A stretch of 61,318 nt of DNA from positions 1-61,318 of the forward strand of contig NZ_KI535298.1 of assembly GCF_000482325.1 (NCBI RefSeq), given 5' to 3'. This document shows, piece by piece, positions 26,253 through 35,179 of the stretch. Below the pieces are notes generated by a model. The model did no database searches, was not told the DNA's origin, and worked only from the letters and a program-made list of their open reading frames with translations. Positions within the stretch are counted from its first letter, which is position 1. Each line of letters opens with the position of its first letter. The DNA comes from Bacillus sp. UNC438CL73TsuS30. Its GTDB lineage: Bacteria > Bacillota > Bacilli > Bacillales > Cytobacillaceae. A program made the position numbers and the translations under genes.

Positions 26253-27814
26253 TGAAGGATTTCTTGAACTATTTACAATCAAACTCAGACCAAATTTTTG
26301 GTTTAATCGGGGAACATTTATATTTAAGTGTCGTTTCAGTTGTGATTGCGATTATTGTCGGCATCCCGCTCGGAATCTTGATTTCCAGAGAGCCGAAATT
26401 ATCAAAGCCGATTATTGGAACAACCAATGTCATTCAAGCGGTTCCAAGCTTGGCCTTACTCGGGTTTTTAATCCCGTTTATCGGGATTGGCAGCACCCCT
26501 GCCATTGTAATGGTAGTGCTTTATTCTTTACTTCCTATTGTTAAAAATACCTATACAGGGTTAACGAATATTAATGCAGACATTCTGGAAGCCGCCAAAG
26601 GTATCGGTTTAACCAAGAGCCAGACGATGAGAAAGGTTCAGTTGCCGTTAGCTTTCCCGATGATTATGGCGGGAATCAGAATTTCAGCAGTTACCGCAGT
26701 AGGTCTGATGACGATCGCTGCCTTTGTCGGAGCTGGCGGGCTTGGTTATTTGGTCTTCTCAGGTGTGCAAACTGTTGACAACAACATGATCTTAGCGGGT
26801 GCGATTCCTGCATGTATCCTGGCACTGTTAATTGACTTTATTGTTGGAAAACTTGAGTCTTCCATCTCTTATACTAGTAAAATCAAATCCTCTAAAATGA
26901 AGAAGAAACCAGCAAAAAAATGGCTAATTGCCACTAGTGCTATTGTTGTTGTCGTTGCTGGAGGCTTTGGTGTTTACGCAAAAGCAACAGGGAGCTCCAA
27001 AGATAAAATTGTCATTGGTTCTAAAAATTTTAGTGAACAATTAATTTTAAGTAACATGCTTGCTGATGTCATTGAAGATAAAACAGATTTGCAGGTCGAA
27101 CGAAAATTAAACCTCGGTGGTTCACAAGTGGCTTTTAGTGCCCTTAAGAATGGTAATATTGATGCCTATGTCGAATACACTGGCACTGGTTTTGTGAATA
27201 TTTTAAACCAACCGCCTGAAAGTAATCCTGATAAAGTTTATAAATATGTCCAAAAAGAATTTAAGAATAAATATGGCATTGACATGCTAAAACCGCTTGG
27301 CTTCAACAATACGTACGCACTGGCAGTACGTCAAGATACGGCGAAACAATATGGATTAAATACTATTTCGGACTTGGCAAAAGTAAGTGATGGTTTAACC
27401 TTCGGACCGACAATTGAATTTCCAAACCGTGAAGATGGATTAATCGGTCTTACCAAAACGTATGGAATAAAATTTAAAGATGTGAAAGCTGTTGATGGCG
27501 GCCTGCGCTATACGGCTTTAGATCATCATAAGAGTGATGCCATTGATGCATTTTCTACTGATGGATTACTTGAAGCCTTCCATTTAAAAGTATTAAAGGA
27601 TGATAAACACTTTTTCCCTCCATACTATGCCGTACCAATCGTAAAAGAGGAAACATTAAAAAAACATCCGGAATTGAAAAAGGCATTAAATGCGCTCTCG
27701 GGTAAAATAACAGATGAGAAAATGCGTGAATTAAATTATAAAGTAGACAGCTTAAAGCAGTCTCCGGCAAAAGTGGCAAAAGAGTTTTTACAAAAGGAAG
27801 GAATTATAAAATAA
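26252..27814 (+). CDS. opuFB: Fused permease / substrate-binding protein of the compatible-solute transporter (OpuFB/BilEB type)
   Basis: 520 residues. The N-terminal part (about 1-215) is a permease with EAA loop AAKGIGLTKSQTMRKVQLPLAF. A further helix at about 225-245 leads to an external OpuC/OsmF-type binding domain (about 250-520: IVIGSKNFSEQLILSNMLAD, NIDAYVEYTGTGF). Fusion of both parts gives a two-gene transporter, as in OpuF of Bacillus and BilE of Listeria. The binding-domain type suggests betaine-like substrates. Confidence 0.87.
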   Translation: MKDFLNYLQSNSDQIFGLIGEHLYLSVVSVVIAIIVGIPLGILISREPKLSKPIIGTTNVIQAVPSLALLGFLIPFIGIGSTPAIVMVVLYSLLPIVKNTYTGLTNINADILEAAKGIGLTKSQTMRKVQLPLAFPMIMAGIRISAVTAVGLMTIAAFVGAGGLGYLVFSGVQTVDNNMILAGAIPACILALLIDFIVGKLESSISYTSKIKSSKMKKKPAKKWLIATSAIVVVVAGGFGVYAKATGSSKDKIVIGSKNFSEQLILSNMLADVIEDKTDLQVERKLNLGGSQVAFSALKNGNIDAYVEYTGTGFVNILNQPPESNPDKVYKYVQKEFKNKYGIDMLKPLGFNNTYALAVRQDTAKQYGLNTISDLAKVSDGLTFGPTIEFPNREDGLIGLTKTYGIKFKDVKAVDGGLRYTALDHHKSDAIDAFSTDGLLEAFHLKVLKDDKHFFPPYYAVPIVKEETLKKHPELKKALNALSGKITDEKMRELNYKVDSLKQSPAKVAKEFLQKEGIIK

Positions 27815-27820
27815 TTCTAA

Positions 27821-27847
27821 AGACCGGTCTATACTATAGACCGGTCT
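27821..27847. terminator. 27-bp palindromic terminator between opuFB and busR
   Basis: AGACCGGTCTATA, C, TATAGACCGGTCT: both arms are themselves palindromic (AGACCGGTCT). Followed by CCTTTTTATT on the forward strand. Confidence 0.75.
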
Positions 27848-27852
27848 CCTTT

Positions 27853-28470
27853 TTATTCCTCTAAAAAATGCTGAACTCTTTCGTATGTTTTTTCATCTCC
27901 TATGACAAGGAGAATATCGCCTTCGTGGATTAAAGCATAAGGGCCGGGTGAGATAATCATCTCCCCTTTCCTTTTCATTCCAATCACTGTCCCTCCAGTG
28001 TTTTGCCAAAACTTCATATCTGAAATCGTCTTGCCAATATGGATGCAGCCAGGAAAAATTTCAATCTCAAGTGGTGCTAATGGATTCGTATGGCGCAATT
28101 TGTCTGAATAGTCCATAATTTTCGTTAACGTTTCATACAACTGTTCGTCCAATTTTTCTCGTTCCACAATCAGATGATTCATTTGCTTCTTCAGGTCTTT
28201 TACACTGGCAAGATTCGAAAATCGATGAATATACTTGAAGGCATTTTCCCTTGAGGAGATCACAATTCCACTGCCTTTAGTAGAATGAACTATCTCCACA
28301 TCTTCTAATATTTTTATTGCTCTGCGGACGGTTTCAGGAGAAACCTTGTATTCACTAGCCAATGTGGATCTGCCATGAATTTTTTCTCCTACCTTGAATT
28401 TACCATCATAGATTCGATTGGCTAAATCAATGGCGATTCGTTCATAGGTAGGTATTTGTGTCCTTTCCAT
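27853..28470 (-). CDS. busR: BusR-like regulator (GntR HTH plus RCK_C domain)
   Basis: 205 residues. An N-terminal GntR-type winged helix (YERIAIDLANRIYDGKFKVG, then HGRSTLASEYKVSPETVRRAI), a central coiled coil (about 85-125), and a C-terminal RCK_C/TrkA_C domain (about 125-205: PLEIEIFPGCIHIGKTI, HEGDILLVIGDEKTYERV). This architecture is that of BusR, the c-di-AMP-dependent repressor of the busAB betaine transporter in streptococci and lactococci. Its convergent position next to an OpuF/BusAB-like transporter supports the same role. Confidence 0.83.
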   Translation of the reverse strand: MERTQIPTYERIAIDLANRIYDGKFKVGEKIHGRSTLASEYKVSPETVRRAIKILEDVEIVHSTKGSGIVISSRENAFKYIHRFSNLASVKDLKKQMNHLIVEREKLDEQLYETLTKIMDYSDKLRHTNPLAPLEIEIFPGCIHIGKTISDMKFWQNTGGTVIGMKRKGEMIISPGPYALIHEGDILLVIGDEKTYERVQHFLEE

Positions 28471-28636
28471 AAAAAACCTCCGACACCACTAGTTTTAAAA
28501 AATTCTTGTCTTACTTTTTGTATCTAATACCCTTCCACTATACTCTTTTAGACGATAGCTTGCGAGTGAAAAGTTAAAGACTCTATTCAGAGAATTTTGG
28601 GCATAATTGTAAAAGGAAATGGAATGAGGTGAGGAC

Positions 28637-29203
28637 ATGAAACGTAACATAATTCTTTGTTTAAGTATCGCCTTTATGATTTTTATGACCACCCTATTTG
28701 TCTTTTACCTCATTAAAGACGACACCTCTAATTGGCAGGTAGCTCTCGGCGGTATCATTGTCAGTGCCTTACCATTATTACTATTGCGCTTAAAAAATAA
28801 TCCTTTTAACATTCCGCAAATTATAGGTTATTTCTTATTTCTGTTTTGTTCTACTTATTTAGGGTCTATTGCCCTTTTTTATCTTCATCATAAATGGTGG
28901 GATTCAACACTTCATTTTTACAAAGGAGCATACGTTGGTGTGATCGCCTTTACACTTTTTAAAATACTGGTGCCTTCTCAAAATCGAGAGGATGTATCGC
29001 AGTGGGTTCTCTTCCTATTTGTGCTTTCTCTTGTTGCTTCAGCTGGTGTATTTTGGGAAGTCTATGAATTTTTAGGGGATCTAACGTTTACACATACGAT
29101 GCAAAGGGGCGGCAACACCGATACCATGTATGATTTATTATGTGGTTTAGCCGGCGGACTCCTGATTGCACTATACTCCTTAGTCCGCAAACAACAGGTT
29201 TAA
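28637..29203 (+). CDS. Polytopic membrane protein, DUF2238/YjdF-like, copy 1
   Basis: 188 residues and about six transmembrane helices. Conserved polar marks are WWDSTLHFYKGAYVG, SAGVFWEVYEFLGD and RGGNTDTMYDLLCGLAGG. The gene 16 nt downstream is a clear paralogue. Copy 1 has YKGA where copy 2 has ISGG. Similar conserved W-W-D, E-x-x-E and D-x-x-x-D marks occur in DUF2238 proteins. Function unknown. AGGTGAGGAC serves as ribosome site. Confidence 0.75.
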   Translation: MKRNIILCLSIAFMIFMTTLFVFYLIKDDTSNWQVALGGIIVSALPLLLLRLKNNPFNIPQIIGYFLFLFCSTYLGSIALFYLHHKWWDSTLHFYKGAYVGVIAFTLFKILVPSQNREDVSQWVLFLFVLSLVASAGVFWEVYEFLGDLTFTHTMQRGGNTDTMYDLLCGLAGGLLIALYSLVRKQQV

Positions 29204-29219
29204 TGGGAGGAAATAAACA

Positions 29220-29795
29220 ATGAATCGGAAACTTGTCATTCTCATTAGTGCAGCCTATGTACTATTTATGGCCATTTTGGCTTTTTATTATCATTCAACC
29301 GGTGCATCATTTAAATCTACAGTAGCAATTGGCGGAATTGTCTGCGGTGCGATTCCGCTTCTGTTAGCTCTTTTTACAAAACTTCAATTCAATTTGCCGA
29401 TCGTTTTTTCTTATTTGATTTTCTTGATTGGTTCACAATATTTAGGTTCGATTCGCGGCTGGTATGGCCTTGGCTGGTGGGACACCTTTATGCATTTTAT
29501 CAGCGGTGGTATCCTTGCATTTGCAGCGATTGCTTTATATGAACGCCTGATTCACAGAGATGCCGGTAATGCCATCTCCCCTTGGTTTGTCTTTTTGTTT
29601 ACTCTATCTTTTGCGGCCCTTGGCGGAGTCTTATGGGAGGTTTATGAATTCAGTTGTGATCAATTTTTGGGAATGACCTTGCAAGGAGGCGGAAATACAG
29701 ACACGATGACCGATTTGATTGCCGACACTGCAGGAGGGCTTGCCATTGCCATTTGGGCTGGAACTCGAACAAAAATAAAATTAGAGAAGAAATGA
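29220..29795 (+). CDS. Polytopic membrane protein, DUF2238/YjdF-like, copy 2
   Basis: 191 residues, same six-helix layout as the preceding gene. Marks: GWWDTFMHFISGGILAF, GGVLWEVYEFSCDQFLG and GGGNTDTMTDLIADTAGG. Tandem duplication is the simplest origin, followed by clear divergence. Start ATG behind GGGAGG. A terminator follows. No function can be assigned. Confidence 0.77.
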   Translation: MNRKLVILISAAYVLFMAILAFYYHSTGASFKSTVAIGGIVCGAIPLLLALFTKLQFNLPIVFSYLIFLIGSQYLGSIRGWYGLGWWDTFMHFISGGILAFAAIALYERLIHRDAGNAISPWFVFLFTLSFAALGGVLWEVYEFSCDQFLGMTLQGGGNTDTMTDLIADTAGGLAIAIWAGTRTKIKLEKK

Positions 29796-29827
29796 AAAAG
29801 CAGACCAAAAATAGGTCCGCTTTTTCT
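29793..29827. terminator. Bidirectional terminator (membrane pair / aspartokinase)
   Basis: GAAAAAGCAGACC ... GGTCCGCTTTTTC; serves the two convergent units. Confidence 0.85.
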
Positions 29828-29849
29828 CGTCTTGTGATGTATGTAACGT

Positions 29850-31211
29850 TTAAACCATCACGGCTGCAAAGAATTCATCATAAAGTGCTTGAACGGCTCT
29901 TTTTTCTTCGACTTCCTTAACACCAAACATCATGCTCACTTCAGATGAACCTTGATTAATCATTTCGATATTAATTTTTGCCTTTGCTAAAGCTTTTGAT
30001 GCTCTGGCCATTGTACCCACATTTCGGCGCATGCCTTCACCAACGACCATAATCAGGGCTAGGCTGTGTTCGAATTTTACTAAATCAGCATTAAGGTCTG
30101 TTTCGATACGTCTTTTAATTTCTTCCTCCATTCCTGGAGCAAGCTGATTCTCTCTTAGGATCACCGAGATATCATCAATACCGGAAGGAGTGTGTTCATA
30201 AGATAGACCAAACTCCTCTAGAATACCAAGAAGCTTGCGGCCAAATCCAACCTCTCGATTCATTAAATACTTGCTTACATAAATACTGCAGAATCCCTCA
30301 TCACTAGCAATTCCGATAACAGGACCGTTTGTATTATCGCGTTCATAAACAATTCTTGTACCAGGTGCTGAAGGATTATTTGTATTTTTTATATTTACCG
30401 GAATTCCTGCTCGGAATGCTGGAACAAGTGCTTCATCATGAAGAACAGAAAATCCTGCGTAGGAAAGCTCGCGCATTTCACGATATGTCAATTCTTTGAT
30501 CTCCTTTGGGTCGCTCACTAATGACGGATTAACGGAATAAACTGCATCCACATCGGTAAAGTTTTCATAAAGATCGGCCTTTAAGGCATTGGCAAGGATT
30601 GAACCGGTAATATCTGATCCGCTTCGTGAAAAGGTAAATACATCCCCTTCCTTGCTATAGCCAAAAAATCCTGGGAATACTAAAATTCCTCGTCGATCAT
30701 GTAGTGAGGCTAATTTTGTATATGATTCCGGTAGAGTTTGAGCATTTCCTGGCTCATCACTGACAAGAAGTCCAGCATCTTTAGGATCAACATATGAGGC
30801 ATCGACACCTTGCGATTGAAAATAGGCAGCAACTAATTTTGCGTTGTTATCCTCTCCGCTAGCTTTCATTAAATCCATAAACCGTTCAGGATTACTCTTA
30901 TCCGAGGAAACTCTTCTTTTTAGGTCATTCTCAATTTCCTGAATGACATCTGAAGAAATGGCTAATTCTTCAGCAATTAACGCATATCTTGCCACTACGG
31001 CGTCTAATTTTTCTTTTGGATCCTGATTCTGTAAGGAAAGTTCAGCACACTCAATCAATAAATCCGTTACCTTCTCATCTTCAGAAAATCTTTTTCCTGG
31101 TGCCGAAACGACTACTACCTTCCGTTCAGGGTCTGAAACAACAATCTGGAAAACCTTCTCTAATTGTTTTCCTGATGCTAAAGACGATCCTCCAAATTTA
31201 ACGACCTTCAT
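29850..31211 (-). CDS. thrD: Aspartate kinase (ThrD/YclM type)
   Basis: 453 residues. Kinase domain opens KVVKFGGSSLASGKQ and includes VVVVSAPGKR, FSRSGSDITGSILANAL and ENFTDVDAVYSVNP. C-terminal ACT domains (about 310-450) carry GFCSIYVSKYLMNREVGFG and INIEMINQGSSEVSMMFGV. Phosphorylates aspartate, the first step to lysine, threonine and methionine. The opening matches B. subtilis YclM (aspartokinase III). I see neither a T-box nor a lysine riboswitch in the 184-nt gap upstream, which is AT-rich and otherwise empty. Confidence 0.92.
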   Translation of the reverse strand: MKVVKFGGSSLASGKQLEKVFQIVVSDPERKVVVVSAPGKRFSEDEKVTDLLIECAELSLQNQDPKEKLDAVVARYALIAEELAISSDVIQEIENDLKRRVSSDKSNPERFMDLMKASGEDNNAKLVAAYFQSQGVDASYVDPKDAGLLVSDEPGNAQTLPESYTKLASLHDRRGILVFPGFFGYSKEGDVFTFSRSGSDITGSILANALKADLYENFTDVDAVYSVNPSLVSDPKEIKELTYREMRELSYAGFSVLHDEALVPAFRAGIPVNIKNTNNPSAPGTRIVYERDNTNGPVIGIASDEGFCSIYVSKYLMNREVGFGRKLLGILEEFGLSYEHTPSGIDDISVILRENQLAPGMEEEIKRRIETDLNADLVKFEHSLALIMVVGEGMRRNVGTMARASKALAKAKINIEMINQGSSEVSMMFGVKEVEEKRAVQALYDEFFAAVMV

Positions 31212-31395
31212 TTCTTACAACTCCTAATCTTTTAAAAATATAATCTTAATTTTATTCTAATTCTGAAAATAATCAATAGTTTTTTTCCTCCTATTGAGGA
31301 CATTTGTTTATTTGCAGTGGACAATAATACAATTAGACCAAAAAAGCAGGTAAATTTCAACTATTAAAGCCCACTGTCTTTCCTATAAATAAAAT

Positions 31396-32019
31396 TTAAC
31401 GAATGAGTTCAATAAAATGAAAAAGAATCTTGGCAGTTAACCCCCATATAACCTTTTCTTCATAAATATAGAAATATTCGTCCAATCCTCTTGTCCGCCA
31501 TTTATAATTTTCTCCCCCCGGAATTAACTCCAATGGAAAGTTTTTTTCCGGTTCAACTTTAAAATTCAAATTGTACACTTCCGGCTTATGATTTAAGAAA
31601 AAGGAAATGGGTACCGAAAAAACATCCCCCACTTCAGCTGGATTAGGTTGTATCGATTCAGGACAATCAATAAATCCAGCGAAGGGATAAATAATCATAC
31701 CAAACTGTGAAACCATATAATCCAAAGGAAAAACTCTCGAGATATTTTCTCTTTTTATTCCTAGTTCCTCAAGTGTTTCCCTTATTGCTGCTTCTTTCTC
31801 ATCAGAATCGTCAGAATCAATTCTTCCACCCGGGAAACAAATTTCTCCCGGCTGTCTCCTCAGCTCCATCGACCTGACTTCAAACAGGATATGGATTCCA
31901 TCCTCTTTTTGAATAAGAGGTAAAAGTACTGCATACTTGGAAAATTTTTCACTTCCCAGTATGGTCGGGGTATGTGTTTTTAATTTATGATGAATAAATT
32001 CCAAATCCATAAATTTCAC
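31396..32019 (-). CDS. Nudix hydrolase, CoA-pyrophosphatase-like
   Basis: 207 residues. The Nudix box runs from CFPGGRIDSDDSDEKEAA through IRETLEELGI, with the preceding RRQPGEICFPGG typical of the UPF0035/NudL (CoA diphosphatase) subgroup. Likely cleaves CoA or its derivatives to 4'-phosphopantetheine and 3',5'-ADP. An ATG with GAGGTGAAA upstream sets the start. Single gene. Confidence 0.87.
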   Translation of the reverse strand: MKFMDLEFIHHKLKTHTPTILGSEKFSKYAVLLPLIQKEDGIHILFEVRSMELRRQPGEICFPGGRIDSDDSDEKEAAIRETLEELGIKRENISRVFPLDYMVSQFGMIIYPFAGFIDCPESIQPNPAEVGDVFSVPISFFLNHKPEVYNLNFKVEPEKNFPLELIPGGENYKWRTRGLDEYFYIYEEKVIWGLTAKILFHFIELIR

Positions 32020-32146
32020 CTCTTTTGTTTCACTATACTTGATAAACTGCTATCAAGTATTCCCTGTCATAAAGGAATTGTTATTTTAATTTTAGACAAG
32101 ATTCATGGTAGAAATTACTCTTTTCAATTCAAATTTCTTATTATCC

Positions 32147-32728
32147 TCATACATTTGTCTTGATTGCCAATAACAGCCCTGTTGACCAATCCATTTCTGT
32201 AATCACCAAATCCGGTCTTTTTCGGAGTGTATCAACAAGTTTGGGAGCTTTGATTCTATATTCTTCCGGCACTCTCTCATCTGGAAGCAAATCATGAATC
32301 ACATAAAACCCTCCCACATTTAGATGATCTAGGGTTTTATCAAGTAGCTCGAATTTTCCTGGCCAGGTGTCGGCAAAAATAAAATCAAATTGCTCTGACA
32401 TTTTTTGAATAAAAGCCGCTCCGTCCTCGCACCGGAATGATACTCTGCTGTCTTGCCCGAGGTACCTCTTAGCAATAGATTGCACACTCGCATCTATGTC
32501 AACCGTCGTGAGCCTGCTTTCATCATCCATTCCCTCAATAATCCATGAAGCCGATGCCCCTGCGCCTGTTCCTATCTCTAAGAAATTCCCTCTTGATTTT
32601 GAGGAAGCCAATCCTTTTAGCAAAAACCCTGTTTTTCTGTCACATGACTGCTCAAAGCCAATCAACTTAGAGTCTTGTAATATTTTCGCGTAAGCAAGTG
32701 GCGCTTGCAAAACTTTGTTTTCCTCCAT
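32147..32728 (-). CDS. SAM-dependent class I methyltransferase (O-methyltransferase-like)
   Basis: 193 residues from the ATG at 32728 (AGGGGGATTGTC upstream; the longer frame to 32770 is not supported). Rossmann motif I is NFLEIGTGAGASASWI, motif II is LTTVDIDAS, then FDFIFADTWPGKFELLDKTL. Nearest to caffeoyl-CoA-type O-methyltransferases and YrrM-like proteins; substrate unknown. A SAM-I riboswitch and terminator in front mean the gene should be shut off when SAM is plentiful. Confidence 0.85.
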   Translation of the reverse strand: MEENKVLQAPLAYAKILQDSKLIGFEQSCDRKTGFLLKGLASSKSRGNFLEIGTGAGASASWIIEGMDDESRLTTVDIDASVQSIAKRYLGQDSRVSFRCEDGAAFIQKMSEQFDFIFADTWPGKFELLDKTLDHLNVGGFYVIHDLLPDERVPEEYRIKAPKLVDTLRKRPDLVITEMDWSTGLLLAIKTNV

Positions 32729-32822
32729 GACAATCCCCCTATTTAAATTGGCTGATGATTTCCGCTCCAATCAATATAGTTAAAAATCAGCAATGACCTT
32801 TTATATAGAATATAAAAAATAA

Positions 32823-32849
32823 AAAGGCCTCTTGTGATAAGAGGCCTTT
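32823..32849 (-). terminator. SAM-riboswitch terminator
   Basis: AAAGGCCTCTT and AAGAGGCCTTT form an 11-bp stem followed on the reverse strand by a T-run. It lies between the SAM-I aptamer and the methyltransferase. Confidence 0.9.
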
Positions 32850-32865
32850 GGATAAACGATACCGA

Positions 32866-32976
32866 CCTCTTATCTCCCAGAGTATGTCTACTCTGTTGGA
32901 ATTAGCACCTTCCTGAAATAATCAGGGGTTGCTGAGGTTTCGCAGGGCCAGTCCCTCCACCTCTCTGGATAAGAAT
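32866..32976 (-). promoter_or_regulatory. SAM-I (S-box) riboswitch
   Basis: On the reverse strand the S-box signature is complete: CTTATCCAGAGAGGTGGAGG, GACTGGCCCTGCGAAACC, CAGCAACC, AAGGTGCTAATTCC, and the closing GAGATAAGAG. P1 pairs CTTATC with GATAAG. Terminator 32823-32849 follows. Binding SAM is known to stabilise P1 and permit termination. Confidence 0.96.
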
Positions 32977-32978
32977 AA

Positions 32979-33006
32979 ATTTTATGGAATTTATTTCATT
33001 TGCCAA
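32979..33006 (-). promoter_or_regulatory. Candidate sigma-A promoter of the S-box transcript
   Basis: Reverse-strand TTGGCA (33006-33001), 16-nt spacer, TAAAAT (32984-32979). The expected start lies within a few bases of the aptamer's 5' end. Confidence 0.55.
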
Positions 33007-33076
33007 TAAGTATCGCACAGTTTATACAAAAAGACAATACTTTTACACGATAATAATCTCTACCCATTTCATAAAA

Positions 33077-34240
33077 TTATTGCTTTTTCTCTGCCCAAGA
33101 GTACATATAATCAAGATCTTCAACGGCAGCTGCGGTTTTAACAACCTTCAATGGATGAAACGTATCAATCATAACAGCTAATTCCAATGTTTCTTTTTTG
33201 CCAATGCTTGCTTCTGTTTTCCCAGGATGAGGCCCATGCGGGATGCCGCTAGGGTGAAGAGTGATCGAGCCCTCTTGAATCCCCTTTCGGCTCATAAAAT
33301 TACCCTCCACATAATAGAGGAGCTCATCACTGTTCACATTGCTATGGTAATATGGCGCCGGTATGGATTGCGGATGATAATCATATAATCTTGGCACAAA
33401 GGAACATACCACAAAATTATTTCCTTCGAAGGTTTGGTGAACAGGCGGCGGCTGATGGACCCTTCCCGTAATCGGTTCGAAATCCTCAATATTAAACGCC
33501 CAGGGATAGAGATACCCATCCCAGCCAACCACATCGAACGGATGATGGCCAAAGATATGCGAATGGATATTTCCTCTCGATTTTGTTAAAACCTCAAACT
33601 CGCCCTTTTGGTTAAATGTCTGTAACGATTCCGGACCACGGATATCCCGCTCGCAATATGGACTATGTTCCAAAAGTTGCCCATATTCATTGCGATAACG
33701 CCTTGGTGTTGTAATTTGGCTAAAGGATTCTACAAACAGCATTTTCGTCGTTTCATTTTCATTTGGAATCAGACGATAAATGGTTCCAATTGGTATCACT
33801 AAATAATCCCCCGGCCGGTAAGAAATCGTTCCAAACATCGTCTCAAGCCTTCCGGAACCATAGTGAATAAAGAGCATCTCATCGCCATCGCCGTTTCGGT
33901 AAAAGCTAGGCATTCCTTCCATCACATTTGCGGTTCCCATCAGCATATCCTGATTACCTAAAAAGTACTGTCTTCCTGTTAGGGCATTTCCGTGCTTGGA
34001 TACATTGCCGGTAAAAAAGTGACGGTGCCGTAAACTTTGCTGGTCTTCATATTCCGGCAAAAAACTCCCGACTAATTCGGATTTCACTACTTCGGTAGGC
34101 ATGTATTCATGATATAAGATCGACTGAGTTCCCGAAAACCCGCGTGTCCCCATCACCTGCTCGCGGTAAAGGCTGCCATCTTCCTTCTTATGGATTGTAT
34201 GACGTTTATGGGGAATCTTGCCCATCTGGCGATAAAACAT
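33077..34240 (-). CDS. hmgA: Homogentisate 1,2-dioxygenase
   Basis: 387 residues. Cupin-type iron dioxygenase with HIFGHHPFDVVGWDGYLYPW, VCSFVPRLYDYHPQSIPAPY, HSNVNSDELLYYVEG and TLHPSGIPHGPHPG, which include the His/Glu iron ligands. Opens the homogentisate ring to maleylacetoacetate in tyrosine catabolism. Last gene of the flavin reductase-FAH-hmgA unit (15 nt after the FAH stop). Family length (about 380-440) is normal. Confidence 0.9.
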   Translation of the reverse strand: MFYRQMGKIPHKRHTIHKKEDGSLYREQVMGTRGFSGTQSILYHEYMPTEVVKSELVGSFLPEYEDQQSLRHRHFFTGNVSKHGNALTGRQYFLGNQDMLMGTANVMEGMPSFYRNGDGDEMLFIHYGSGRLETMFGTISYRPGDYLVIPIGTIYRLIPNENETTKMLFVESFSQITTPRRYRNEYGQLLEHSPYCERDIRGPESLQTFNQKGEFEVLTKSRGNIHSHIFGHHPFDVVGWDGYLYPWAFNIEDFEPITGRVHQPPPVHQTFEGNNFVVCSFVPRLYDYHPQSIPAPYYHSNVNSDELLYYVEGNFMSRKGIQEGSITLHPSGIPHGPHPGKTEASIGKKETLELAVMIDTFHPLKVVKTAAAVEDLDYMYSWAEKKQ

Positions 34241-34255
34241 CCGGCCACCCCTTTT

Positions 34256-35179
34256 CTAACCCTCTATAATCGTATTCTTTAAAACCCCTAATTTTTCAAT
34301 CTCAAGCTCTACACGATCTCCGGGCTCTAACCAGCGGTGGACCTTAGGGCCAAGCTCAAGAATACACCCTGTCCCAACAGTCCCAGACCCTATGATTTCC
34401 CCAGGATATAGTGTCACTCCTTTGGAGGCCTGTTCAATCATTTCGGCAAAAGAGTAGTAAATGTCTTTCATATTCCCTTCCGATAGGAGAACGCCATTTA
34501 CACGCGCCCTCATGGCAAGATTAAAGCCTTTCCCCGCCTTCAATGGTTCTACTTCATCCTTCGTTACAATCCACGGTCCTATAGAAGTAGCAAAATCCTT
34601 CCCCTTCGCAGGGCCAAGTCCTACCTTCATTTCTTTTCGCTGAAGATCTCTTGCACTCCAATCATTTAATATACAATAGCCGAAAATATACTTGTCTGCT
34701 TCCGCGGCAGGAATATTTCTGCCCTCTTTGCCGATGACACAAGCAACTTCTAGCTCATAATCCAGCCAATCTGATTCTCCTGGCTTCACAATTTCCTCTT
34801 CCGGTCCCTTGATGGCTAAATGATTGGAAAAATAAAATACAGGAATCTCATACCATTCTGGAATCATTTCAAGTCCCCTGTTGTCTCTTGCCGTTTTTAC
34901 ATGCTGCTCAAATGCATAAAAATCTCGGAAACTCTTCGGTACGGGTAATGGAGCTTTTAAGCGAATATCTGATAATCGATAGACTGCGGAATCTTCAACT
35001 GAAATCGAAATAAGCTCAGCAGCCTTTTTCAAGTATTTTTCATGGCAATTGATAAAGTCTAGTAAGTTAGCAGGAAAGTCATCGCCTGTTGCTTCAATCA
35101 AATCAACAACATACTCTTCGTTTAACAAGAGGCCGGCCCGAACCGTTTTATCACTTTTTTCAAAAGTTACAAATTTCAT
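34256..35179 (-). CDS. Fumarylacetoacetate hydrolase family protein
   Basis: 307 residues. FAH core motifs: FSNHLAIKGPEEEIVKPGES, DYELEVACVIGKEGRN (metal-binding Glu residues), GYCILNDWSARDLQ, KDFATSIGPWIVT and GSGTVGTGCILEL. Cleaves fumarylacetoacetate (or a maleyl analogue) to fumarate and acetoacetate, the last step of homogentisate breakdown. Its ATG overlaps the upstream stop by 4 nt. No separate maleylacetoacetate isomerase is seen nearby. Confidence 0.88.
   Translation of the reverse strand: MKFVTFEKSDKTVRAGLLLNEEYVVDLIEATGDDFPANLLDFINCHEKYLKKAAELISISVEDSAVYRLSDIRLKAPLPVPKSFRDFYAFEQHVKTARDNRGLEMIPEWYEIPVFYFSNHLAIKGPEEEIVKPGESDWLDYELEVACVIGKEGRNIPAAEADKYIFGYCILNDWSARDLQRKEMKVGLGPAKGKDFATSIGPWIVTKDEVEPLKAGKGFNLAMRARVNGVLLSEGNMKDIYYSFAEMIEQASKGVTLYPGEIIGSGTVGTGCILELGPKVHRWLEPGDRVELEIEKLGVLKNTIIEG

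Noticed and set aside
31212..31395. T-box or lysine riboswitch before aspartokinase
   Set aside because: Searched by eye for the T-box core (GGTGGNACCGCG) and lysine-box features on the reverse strand; none seen.
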